Below are positions 1 to 5,256 of a stretch of DNA of 5,256 nucleotides, in pieces. This stretch comes from JBAXGE01 sp044344145 (GTDB lineage Bacteria; Planctomycetota; Phycisphaerae; WQYP01), in the NCBI GenBank assembly GCA_044344145.1, contig JBIJDM010000203.1, forward strand, positions 1-5,256, read 5' to 3'. Each line of letters opens with the position of its first letter. Within the stretch, counting starts at the first letter, position 1. The notes beneath the pieces were generated by a model. That model had not been told where the DNA came from, ran no database searches, and saw nothing but the letters and a program-made list of their open reading frames with translations. The translations under genes were made by a program, and so were the position numbers.

Positions 1-194
1 CCAATTTTATCCAACAATTGCGCCTGGTCATCCAATGTTAACGCCGCACCAAACAAGGCCAGATCAATATCTGATTTGACGGTGAATTTGCCCTGCGCCC
101 GGGAACCAAATAACACCACACGATGCACCTGCGGATGGACCGCCAGAACATCAATGACGCTTTGCCGTTGCGTATCGGTTAATCCATCGTTCAT
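1..194 (-). CDS. mntA: MNT-type nucleotidyltransferase, probable MntA antitoxin (partial, 3' end outside window)
   Basis: I translated this by hand from the ATG at 194-192; the frame stays open to the window edge, giving 64 complete codons. The N-terminal part of a minimal nucleotidyltransferase is visible. GSRA lies at residues 30-33 and SDIDLA at 41-46, which gives an exact GSX10DXD signature with Asp42 and Asp44 as the expected metal-binding pair. In the type VII HepT/MntA systems the MNT protein neutralises its HEPN partner by transferring AMP from ATP to a tyrosine. The same fold also occurs in the HI0073 family, whose role is less clear. The start codon overlaps the stop of the HEPN gene in an ATGA junction, so translation is probably coupled. 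AGAGG at 207-203 sits 8 nt upstream as a ribosome site. The C-terminal part, including any third carboxylate, is not in the window. The family call is firm; the antitoxin role is inferred from pairing and motifs. Confidence 0.88.
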   Translation of the reverse strand, partial: MNDGLTDTQRQSVIDVLAVHPQVHRVVLFGSRAQGKFTVKSDIDLALFGAALTLDDQAQLLDKI

Positions 195-604
195 AGGGTA
201 CGCCTCTGTCGCAACTGGTCAAAGATTTTGCGTAAGGCCGGAGTGTAGCGGTGTTTGATCAGGATTTCGGCTTCTTTGGCCGTACGCTCTTCGTAGGTAT
301 GACTGAGCAGATTGCGTTTCAGCAGTCCATCCAACAGCACTTCGGAGTCGCTTGCGTCCAGATACCCCAATTCAAACGCCTTGCGAATGGTTTCCCGCGG
401 CGCCTCGGTGGCGTAGCCTTCGTAAAACAGCACGTCTTTTAGCGTTTTCCAGGCCAATTCAAAGGTGAATTCAAACATCTGCACCAAACCCGCACGCTCC
501 AAATCACTGTAGCGTCCCTGCACACACGCCGCCTCCAACTGCACCAAGGCTTTACCGTAGTTATCGTGCCGTTGTTGCCAGCGGGTTTCGTCCAGATTAG
601 CCAT
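191..604 (-). CDS. HEPN-domain nucleotidyltransferase substrate-binding protein (HI0074-like), probable HepT-type toxin
   Basis: A 137-residue, mostly helical protein of the size expected for the HI0074/HEPN family that partners MNT nucleotidyltransferases. Residues 97-104 read RNLLSHTY, an intact RX4HXY motif (Arg97, His102, Tyr104). In HepT toxins Arg and His form the RNase site, and the Tyr is the residue AMPylated by the MntA partner. A second typical stretch, FEFTFELAWKTLKD, lies at about residues 44-57. The reading frame extends upstream to an ATG at 634. The start at 604 is preferred because GGAGG at 616-612 lies exactly 7 nt before it and the family-like sequence begins there. The gene ends in TGA overlapping the ATG of the nucleotidyltransferase, which puts the order as toxin then antitoxin. 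No catalytic residue looks lost, so the module is probably functional. RNase toxicity is inferred; some HI0074-type pairs have no proven toxicity. Confidence 0.88.
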   Translation of the reverse strand: MANLDETRWQQRHDNYGKALVQLEAACVQGRYSDLERAGLVQMFEFTFELAWKTLKDVLFYEGYATEAPRETIRKAFELGYLDASDSEVLLDGLLKRNLLSHTYEERTAKEAEILIKHRYTPALRKIFDQLRQRRTL

Positions 605-611
605 CGGGTAG

Positions 612-616
612 CCTCC
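612..616 (-). promoter_or_regulatory. Ribosome binding site fixing the HEPN gene start
   Basis: GGAGG on the minus strand lies 7 nt upstream of the ATG at 604-602. The alternative in-frame ATG at 634-632 lies upstream of this site and would place the site inside the coding region. The shorter 137-residue product is therefore the better call. Confidence 0.75.
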
Positions 617-649
617 GAAAAGTATGTGTACCAAAATTCCTCACCTAGT

Positions 650-657
650 GGTTAACC
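650..657. repeat. Perfect 8-bp palindrome GGTTAACC upstream of the HEPN/MNT pair
   Basis: GGTTAACC is a perfect palindrome about 45 bp upstream of the HEPN start codon, in the region where the leftward promoter should lie. It does not extend: the next three flanking pairs mismatch. A small autoregulatory operator is conceivable because toxin-antitoxin modules often repress themselves, but an 8-bp palindrome can occur by chance. Confidence 0.25.
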
Positions 658-708
658 CGCTACCGAGTCCAGCCACCAAGAATTATTATCGTTTAAGTTC
701 GCCTGAGC

Positions 709-729
709 ACGTTAAGACGATAACGTCTT
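709..729. repeat. Two overlapping inverted repeats in the divergent intergenic region
   Basis: Two perfect 6-bp inverted repeats are interleaved here. ACGTTA (709-714) pairs with TAACGT (721-726) around a 6-nt spacer. AAGACG (714-719) pairs with CGTCTT (724-729) around ATAA. They share bases, so only one hairpin can form at a time. The second is followed by TT on the plus strand and resembles a very short terminator, but no gene reads into it from the left. A dyad operator between the divergent transcription units is the alternative. Confidence 0.4.
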
Positions 730-809
730 TTAGCACAATATTCCATCGTTTTATTCACTCAAGCGTAGGAATGCCCGTCTCTGGGCAATCTATACTGACC
801 CCACGCAAT

Positions 810-839
810 TTGGGATTTTTCCCACTTTTCCCTTACAAT
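810..839 (+). promoter_or_regulatory. Candidate sigma-70-like promoter for the glycosyltransferase-lpxA unit
   Basis: TTGGGA (810-815, four of six matches to TTGACA) and TACAAT (834-839, five of six to TATAAT) are separated by 18 nt. This predicts a transcript start near 846, just ahead of the CAGGAG ribosome site at 855-860 and the TTG start at 868. The in-frame ATG at 838 would then lie inside the -10 box and outside the message. An alternative -10, TATACT at 791-796, has no good -35 partner. Confidence 0.45.
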
Positions 840-854
840 GCCCGTTTTACTGCA

Positions 855-860
855 CAGGAG
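855..860 (+). promoter_or_regulatory. Ribosome binding site deciding a TTG start for the glycosyltransferase
   Basis: CAGGAG lies 7 nt before TTG at 868-870. The upstream in-frame ATG at 838 is preceded only by a pyrimidine-rich stretch with no purine-rich site. The same hexamer CAGGAG also precedes the next gene (1643-1648), which supports it as the local ribosome site. Confidence 0.7.
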
Positions 861-867
861 TGCGCCT

Positions 868-1653
868 TTGACTGATAACGCTGCCAATGTCCGTCCCACG
901 GATGTGCTGCTGTCCATTGTTGCCCCCGCGTATAACGAGGAGGGCAATGTCGGCCCGTTGATCGAACGGATTGACGCGGTCTGCAGCCCATTGAACATCA
1001 AGTTTGAGGCCATCATCGTGGACGATTGCAGTACCGATGCCACGCCGCAGCGGCTGCGCGAATTACAGGTGCGTTTCCCGTGGTTGCGGGTCATCCGGCT
1101 GGAAAAGAACAGCGGTCAGACTGCCGCGATGGATGCGGGTTTTCGGGCGGCTTATGGCCAGGTATGGGGCACCTGTGATGCCGACATGCAGAACGACCCC
1201 GGCGATATTCCACGTCTGATGGCCTTGCTGGGGCCGGATGTGGATATGGTCAACGGCTGGCGGCAGAAACGCAAAGACACCCTCTGGTACAAGGTGCAAA
1301 GCAAGATCGCCAATAAAATCCGCAACAGTATCAGCGGTGAGACCATCAAGGACACCGGCTGCGCTCTTAAGGTCTATAAACGCGAGTGTTTGCAAGGGCT
1401 TACGCTGTATAAAGGCATGCACCGGTTCTTCCCCACGCTGGTCAAAATGCGCGGGTATAAGGTAATCGAAGTCCCCGTCAGCCACAGCCAACGCCTGACG
1501 GGCGTCTCCAAATACAACATGATGAACCGCGCCCTGCGGGCGTTTGTGGATCTGCTGGCGGTACGCTGGATGAAGCAACGGGTGCTGCGTTATCAGGCCC
1601 GCGAGCGCGATGTTCAGGGCCAAAGTATCGGGCCGGTAATTTCAGGAGTCTAA
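868..1653 (+). CDS. Family 2 glycosyltransferase, polyprenyl-phosphate sugar transferase-like
   Basis: With the TTG start at 868 the product is 261 residues, about the size of a soluble GT2 catalytic domain. The N-terminal nucleotide-sugar fold shows SIVAPAYNEEGN (residues 16-27), VDDCSTDAT (51-59) and CDADMQNDP (103-111). The metal/diphosphate-binding DXD is Asp104 and Asp106. Later landmarks typical of the dolichyl-phosphate-mannose synthase/ArnC/GtrB branch are KDTGCALK (161-168), HRFFPTL (185-191) and TGVSKYN (211-217). Enzymes of this branch transfer a sugar from a nucleotide donor to a polyprenyl phosphate on the cytoplasmic face of the membrane. Unlike ArnC or GtrB, no C-terminal transmembrane helices follow; the protein ends about 45 residues after the GVSKYN motif with a basic tail, so membrane contact would be peripheral. 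It is the first gene of a tight unit ending in lpxA, suggesting envelope glycolipid modification. Donor and acceptor cannot be read from the sequence. An ATG at 838 would add ten residues but lacks a ribosome site. Confidence 0.9.
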   Translation: MTDNAANVRPTDVLLSIVAPAYNEEGNVGPLIERIDAVCSPLNIKFEAIIVDDCSTDATPQRLRELQVRFPWLRVIRLEKNSGQTAAMDAGFRAAYGQVWGTCDADMQNDPGDIPRLMALLGPDVDMVNGWRQKRKDTLWYKVQSKIANKIRNSISGETIKDTGCALKVYKRECLQGLTLYKGMHRFFPTLVKMRGYKVIEVPVSHSQRLTGVSKYNMMNRALRAFVDLLAVRWMKQRVLRYQARERDVQGQSIGPVISGV

Positions 1654-1657
1654 GCGC

Positions 1658-2749
1658 GTGAAGCTCAAAGAATTTGTGGATAATCTCGAATCCGCCGGAC
1701 TGGATCCGGTGGTCCTCACCGACGCGAATAGCGCCGTGGTCGTGCTACCGCAGGGGGCGCGGATTTTGGGCGTGTTCAGCAGCCCCAAGGCCGACAATCC
1801 ATATTACGTGAATCCGGAATTGCTCGATCCCGACACCGGGCGCATCTTTGCCCATACGCCGGGCGTGGTATTGGGTGGTGACCGCCTCTGGCTGGCGCCG
1901 GAACGCGGCATCTTCTTCTACGGTCCCGAAGCCCGCTTCGGTGAAGCCCGTCCACAGCAGGTAGACCCCGGCAACTATATTTTAAGTGCCGCCGAGGAAC
2001 GCCGCGTCCTGTTGATCAACCATTTTCAGGCCCCCTACTTCTGTGAGGGAGGCGGGGATATCTCCGGCGTCATCCAACGTGATATCCGCATACTCGCCCA
2101 CCCGTATCGCCACAGCCCCGAGTTGCTTAAGCAGTGCAAAGGGGTGGACTTTGTGGGTTATGAAATCCAATCGTCACTGGCCGTGGATCAAGCCCCGGCC
2201 CACCTGTGTCTGGGCCTCTGGTTCCTGATTCAACTCGCCGTGCCCGTGGGCGGGTTTGTCTATATTCCCACGCTGGCGCGGACCGTGGTGACGGACTATT
2301 ACGAACCCACCGGCGCAGATTACCTGCGCGTGACCGATGACCATGTACGTTTCAAACTCGATTCGATTTTCCGCCACAAGATTGGCGTGCGCAAGACCGA
2401 AGCCACCGGGCGGGTCGCTTATCTGACCAATCCCGATGCCAAAGGTCAGGCCACGCTGGTCATCCGCAATTTCCTGAATAATCCTGCCGGCGATTATGCC
2501 GATGTCCCGCTGCACACACCCTCGGGCACACAGGATTCGATCCAGAGTTACAATCATTTTGATCTGGGCACGGAAGGTATGGGCGAGATCGAATTTCATG
2601 CCCCCGGCATCCGCGTGGATGACGATGCCTTGGAACCCGCCGTCACGCGGGATGTGAATCAGGTTTTCATCTTTACCGGCCCCCGGGCCCAATTAATTAA
2701 AATTGCTGCCCGTGAACTGCGTTTGTTGCCCGAGGTTTTTGCTCTGTAA
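1658..2749 (+). CDS. Uncharacterised protein, possibly of mutarotase-like beta-sandwich fold (DUF4380/DUF6786-like)
   Basis: A 363-residue protein starting at GTG, 4 bp after the glycosyltransferase stop, with CAGGAG (1643-1648) 9 nt upstream, so it is almost certainly cotranscribed. There is no signal peptide or clear transmembrane segment, so it is predicted to be cytoplasmic. Visible landmarks are an N-terminal stretch of beta strands (residues 15-45), GGDRLWLAPE (73-82), a Trp-containing stretch with the pattern LGLWFLIQL..PVGG (185-199), FKLDSIFRHKIGVR (232-245) and HFDLGTEGMGEIEFHAP (300-316). The first and last resemble the GG-R-W-APE and mid-sheet E-E-H motifs I associate with aldose-epimerase-like families of unknown function in PVC and Bacteroidota genomes. 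I do not recognise a characterised member. A sugar-binding or sugar-processing role beside a glycosyltransferase and lpxA is plausible but inferred. The ORF itself is secure: good codon structure, a ribosome site and tight packing between two recognisable genes. Confidence 0.85.
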   Translation: MKLKEFVDNLESAGLDPVVLTDANSAVVVLPQGARILGVFSSPKADNPYYVNPELLDPDTGRIFAHTPGVVLGGDRLWLAPERGIFFYGPEARFGEARPQQVDPGNYILSAAEERRVLLINHFQAPYFCEGGGDISGVIQRDIRILAHPYRHSPELLKQCKGVDFVGYEIQSSLAVDQAPAHLCLGLWFLIQLAVPVGGFVYIPTLARTVVTDYYEPTGADYLRVTDDHVRFKLDSIFRHKIGVRKTEATGRVAYLTNPDAKGQATLVIRNFLNNPAGDYADVPLHTPSGTQDSIQSYNHFDLGTEGMGEIEFHAPGIRVDDDALEPAVTRDVNQVFIFTGPRAQLIKIAARELRLLPEVFAL

Positions 2750-2764
2750 GGTCTATAGCCCGCT

Positions 2765-3583
2765 ATGAGTATTCATCCTACCGCCATTATTGATCCCCGG
2801 GCCAAGTTGGCCAGCGATATCGAAGTCGGCCCCTATGTGGTCATTGACGGCCCGGCAGAGATTGGCCCCGGCTGTCGTCTGCAACCCCACAGCCGCGTCA
2901 GCGGCCGGACGCTGATGGGGGCACGTAATGTGCTGCACTCGTTTGCCGTGGTGGGTGATACCCCTCAAGACCGTAAATTTCATGACGAACCCAGCACCAC
3001 GATCATCGGGGATGACAACATTTTTCGCGAAGGCGTAACGGTTCACCGCGGCACCGGTGAAAATACTGTAACCAAGATTGGTTCGCGCTGTTTTTTCATG
3101 TGTAACAGCCACGTGGGGCATAATTGCACTGTAGAAGACGATGTAATTTTGGTCAATGGAGCCTTGCTGGGCGGGCATGTGAAGGTCGGTACGCGAACAA
3201 TTATCAGTGGTAATTGCGGACTTCACCAGTTTGTGCGGGTGGGCAAGTTGGCCATGATCAGCAATGCTTCGACCCATAATCAGGACATCCCGCCCTTCTG
3301 TACCGCCATGTTTTATGACCAAATTAACAGCTTGAACTTTGTCGGCATGCGCCGGGCGGGATACAGCCGTCAGGACATATCGGCCATGCGCTATCTCTTC
3401 CGAGCACTGTGCCACCGGACCACAACTCTGGCGCATGCGCTGGAGCAACTGCCTGCGGAGATCAAGGCCGCGGCCACGGTGCAGGAATTTACGGCCTTTT
3501 GCCAGCATTCCGAGCGCGGTATCGCGGATTTTGTCACAATTTCGCAAAGCCGTGGCGCTGGCTATACCGCCGAAGCCACCTAA
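2765..3583 (+). CDS. lpxA: Acyl-[ACP]--UDP-N-acetylglucosamine O-acyltransferase
   Basis: LpxA transfers a 3-hydroxyacyl chain from acyl carrier protein to the 3-OH of UDP-GlcNAc, the first step of lipid A synthesis, in the cytoplasm as a trimer. The 272-residue product matches the usual length (E. coli 262). The N-terminal two thirds are hexapeptide repeats of the left-handed beta helix (IHPTAIIDPRAKL, DIEVGPYVVI and so on). Conserved family sites, aligned by eye to E. coli LpxA, are QDRKFHDE (68-75, Lys71 for Lys76), VTVHRGT (91-97), SHVGH with catalytic His119 (for His125), GGHVKV with His138 (for His144), LHQF with His154 (for His160), DIPP (174-177) and NFVGMRRAGYS (191-201). A helical C-terminal domain follows from about 200. 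Two positions differ: Asn167 aligns with Gly173, the acyl-length ruler, and Val193 with Glu200. Fifteen bp separate it from the upstream gene. The ribosome site is weak (AAGG at 2748-2751), so coupled translation is likely. Confidence 0.94.
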   Translation: MSIHPTAIIDPRAKLASDIEVGPYVVIDGPAEIGPGCRLQPHSRVSGRTLMGARNVLHSFAVVGDTPQDRKFHDEPSTTIIGDDNIFREGVTVHRGTGENTVTKIGSRCFFMCNSHVGHNCTVEDDVILVNGALLGGHVKVGTRTIISGNCGLHQFVRVGKLAMISNASTHNQDIPPFCTAMFYDQINSLNFVGMRRAGYSRQDISAMRYLFRALCHRTTTLAHALEQLPAEIKAAATVQEFTAFCQHSERGIADFVTISQSRGAGYTAEAT

Positions 3584-3618
3584 TCACCCCGCACAGCCTA
3601 AAAAAATCATAATATCAA

Positions 3619-3652
3619 CCCCCTTTACGGTGAAACAAAACTCCGTTGGGGG
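3619..3652 (+). other. Imperfect GC-rich hairpin between lpxA and the next gene
   Basis: CCCCC (3619-3623) pairs with GGGGG (3648-3652), and inside it ACGG (3627-3630) pairs with CCGT (3643-3646). This gives nine base pairs with a 3/1 internal loop and a 12-nt A-rich apical loop. No run of T follows the right arm, so it does not look like a normal intrinsic terminator. It could slow or partly end transcription from lpxA, or be part of the leader of the downstream gene. The rest of 3584-3738 shows no convincing promoter. Confidence 0.35.
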
Positions 3653-3724
3653 ATACGTTGTTATGAAACCGGGAACCTAATAGGCACAAGCAGCGTCTAA
3701 CAGGCCTCGGTAAGACTCATAAAT

Positions 3725-3729
3725 AGGAG
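3725..3729 (+). promoter_or_regulatory. Ribosome binding site of the DUF4175-like gene
   Basis: AGGAG ends 9 nt before the ATG at 3739-3741. No other in-frame start with a ribosome site is seen before the first membrane helix, so this fixes the start. Confidence 0.7.
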
Positions 3730-3738
3730 TACAGCGCG

Positions 3739-5256
3739 ATGACACAGGTTTCATTAGGTCAGGGCGTATTGGATCGACTGGGACAGTTGCGGCGTAAAGT
3801 TCGCATGCTGCTGGCCGCGCACGGCGTAGGCTATGTGTTGGCCATCTTTGGCGCCACAGGTCTGGTACTCGCGCTGCTCGACTACATGTTTGAATTCCGG
3901 GCTTGGTTGCGCATCAGCATCCTGCTGGTGGTGCTGGGCACCCTGGCCTATCTGGTCTATCGGCTGCTGGTCATGCCGTTGACCACCAAATTGAGCGATG
4001 AATTTTTGGCCGGCCGGATTGAACGCTCCTCGAACAGTTTGTCCGACGAACTGACCACGGCGGTGGAATTTGTCGCCACCGGGGCGGGTCAACAGAATGC
4101 GCTGGCCGCCGAGTTGTTGACTGCCGCGGAACAAAAAGCCTCCGCTTTGGATCTGGGCGAAACGCTGGAACCCAAACGGGTGCGCCGGGCCCTGGTGCTG
4201 GGCGCTGTCAGCCTCGCTTTGCTGGGTGGGTTGGCCGGATTGAATTTCAGCAGCGGTTATACGGGGCTGGCGTTACAACGCTGGTTTGCACCTCTGGGGG
4301 CACCGCAGTGGCCGCGTACGGTGGAAGTGGAATTGGACTGGACGCACATGGGGGGCAAAGTTCCCAGCGTCTGGCCGCAGGGCGAAAGTCTGCCGGTACG
4401 GGCTCAGGTCATCAAAGGCCATTATGACAATCAGCGCGTGTGGGTGGAAACCACCAACGAACAGAGCAAGGTCAGCAGCGAATTGATGAATCAACAAAAT
4501 CTGGCGGGGAAAGCCGGGGCGAAGGTTTACGAAAAAATTATTGATGTGCCCAGTGGTAATCTGATGACCCTGCGCGTCGCGGCCGGAGATGACACGGATA
4601 ATGAACCGTTGACGATCCGCCTGGCGCCGCGGCCGGTGCTTAGTGGCATGTCCGCCATCATCGCCCCCCCGCCGTATGTGAAGGTTGACGATCAGACTCC
4701 GGGCGCCAAGCCTTACAATGTGGATTTGCTCGCCCAGCCGGGCCGGGCGGTGGAAGGCTCGCGTGTGCGTTTGTTGCTCAAGACGACCAAGCCGCTTGGG
4801 GTGGATGCGCAAGGCATGCCCAAGGTGCGGTTCCTGGAAATGAATCGTGATGCGGAAATGGCCTTTGGCTACAGCCGCAAACTGGCCGACAACAATACCG
4901 CGGAAATCAGCTTCACCGCCGAGAAGAGTTTGCAGGCCCGGGTTTTGGTGGAAGACGCCGACGGGTTTGAAAATCGCGTGGGCGGCACGCTGGTGCTGGA
5001 AGTCTTGCCCGATGCCAATCCGATGGTGGTGCTCGTGGAGCCCCGCCGGCAGGTGCAGGCGGCCCCGACCAGCAAAGTCGAAGTCAAAGTGCAGGCCACC
5101 GACGATATGGGGCTGGATGATGTCTATCTGATTGCCGAAGCCGTGGAAGCCAAGCCCGACAGCGAACCCAAGTTCAAGACCACACTGAAGTGGCAGGAAC
5201 AGTCCTTTGATCCCGCCGCCGGTGGGTTGACCGGGACGAGCAGCTATAAGTGGGAC
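3739..5256 (+). CDS. DUF4175-like large membrane protein (partial, 3' end outside window)
   Basis: I translated this by hand: 506 codons without a stop, running off the right edge. The N-terminus is basic (RLGQLRRKVR, residues 13-22). Two hydrophobic helices follow at about 24-48 and 56-78, then a soluble helical segment with the family-like stretch IERSSNSLSDELTTAVEF (94-111), and a third hydrophobic helix at about 151-168. After that comes a long, beta-rich, Pro/Val/Lys-rich part from about 180 to the edge, with repeated Ig-like sheet patterns (for example around VRAQVIKG, ARVLVEDADGFENRV and KVEVKVQATDDMGLDDVYL) and no further helices. This layout matches the DUF4175-type proteins of PVC bacteria, which usually exceed 700 residues and often lie near MoxR ATPase, DUF58 and von Willebrand-factor-A genes. 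Function is not established. The beta-rich part is probably outside the cytoplasmic membrane. The 155-bp gap from lpxA leaves open whether it belongs to the same transcript. Confidence is high for the gene and moderate for the family. Confidence 0.85.
   Translation, partial: MTQVSLGQGVLDRLGQLRRKVRMLLAAHGVGYVLAIFGATGLVLALLDYMFEFRAWLRISILLVVLGTLAYLVYRLLVMPLTTKLSDEFLAGRIERSSNSLSDELTTAVEFVATGAGQQNALAAELLTAAEQKASALDLGETLEPKRVRRALVLGAVSLALLGGLAGLNFSSGYTGLALQRWFAPLGAPQWPRTVEVELDWTHMGGKVPSVWPQGESLPVRAQVIKGHYDNQRVWVETTNEQSKVSSELMNQQNLAGKAGAKVYEKIIDVPSGNLMTLRVAAGDDTDNEPLTIRLAPRPVLSGMSAIIAPPPYVKVDDQTPGAKPYNVDLLAQPGRAVEGSRVRLLLKTTKPLGVDAQGMPKVRFLEMNRDAEMAFGYSRKLADNNTAEISFTAEKSLQARVLVEDADGFENRVGGTLVLEVLPDANPMVVLVEPRRQVQAAPTSKVEVKVQATDDMGLDDVYLIAEAVEAKPDSEPKFKTTLKWQEQSFDPAAGGLTGTSSYKWD

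Noticed and set aside
714..731. Intrinsic terminator reading AAGACG-ATAA-CGTCTT-TT
   Set aside because: The stem is only 6 bp with a short T-run, and no plus-strand gene ends upstream of it. It is kept as an inverted repeat only.
624..875. 83-codon plus-strand open frame across the intergenic region
   Set aside because: It overlaps the candidate promoter and the glycosyltransferase start, has no ribosome site, and its translation is unlike a folded protein.
1063..1623. 186-codon open frame on the minus strand opposite the glycosyltransferase
   Set aside because: It is antisense to clear GT2 motifs and has no family resemblance of its own.
2753..3547. 264-codon open frame on the minus strand opposite lpxA
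   Set aside because: It lies antisense to a secure lpxA with conserved catalytic residues, and its translation shows no recognisable domain. High third-position GC in the real gene explains the open antisense frame.
3630..3680. Short GTG-started frame of 16 codons (ending VVMKPGT) in the gap after lpxA
   Set aside because: There is no ribosome site, it overlaps the hairpin, and it is too short to judge. It is the tail of a shadow frame of lpxA.
4273..4812. 179-codon open frame on the minus strand opposite the DUF4175-like gene
   Set aside because: Its His/Arg-rich, low-complexity translation is typical of an antisense shadow, while the plus-strand frame is continuous from a good ribosome site. 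The minus-strand frame at 3754-4134 is rejected for the same reason.
4847..5131. 94-codon plus-strand open frame rich in Trp, Arg and Pro
   Set aside because: It is an out-of-frame shadow inside the continuous DUF4175-like reading frame, and its composition is typical of a wrong frame.

Overview
The window looks like a chromosomal segment of a moderately GC-rich Gram-negative bacterium. An lpxA gene implies an outer membrane with lipid A. The large DUF4175-like membrane protein and the glycosyltransferase/unknown/lpxA arrangement fit the Planctomycetota-Verrucomicrobiota-Chlamydiota (PVC) group best. That placement is an inference from gene content, not from a marker gene.

Layout. (1) Positions 1-604, minus strand: a two-gene HEPN/MNT module. 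A HEPN-domain 'nucleotidyltransferase substrate-binding' protein comes first (604-191). It overlaps by 4 bp (ATGA) a minimal nucleotidyltransferase that runs off the left edge (194-1). Both carry the diagnostic motifs of the HepT/MntA type VII toxin-antitoxin class (RX4HXY and GSX10DXD). (2) Positions 605-867: an AT-richer divergent intergenic region with two nested inverted repeats, a GGTTAACC palindrome and a plausible sigma-70-type promoter for the rightward genes. (3) Positions 868-3583, plus strand: a compact three-gene unit. It holds a family 2 glycosyltransferase (TTG start), an uncharacterised 363-residue protein of probable mutarotase-like beta-sandwich type (GTG start, 4 bp after the previous stop), and lpxA (15 bp further on). 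(4) Positions 3584-3738: a short gap with an imperfect GC-rich hairpin. (5) Positions 3739-5256, plus strand: the first 506 codons of a large DUF4175-like membrane protein that runs off the right edge; it is not interrupted.

How the genes work together. The three-gene unit points to envelope glycolipid work. LpxA performs the first acylation of lipid A synthesis, the glycosyltransferase resembles polyprenyl-phosphate sugar transferases, and the middle protein may act on a sugar or glycan. The functional link is inferred from tight co-directional spacing only. The toxin-antitoxin module is divergently oriented and probably an independent accessory insertion. No insertion sequence, tRNA, rRNA or CRISPR array was seen.
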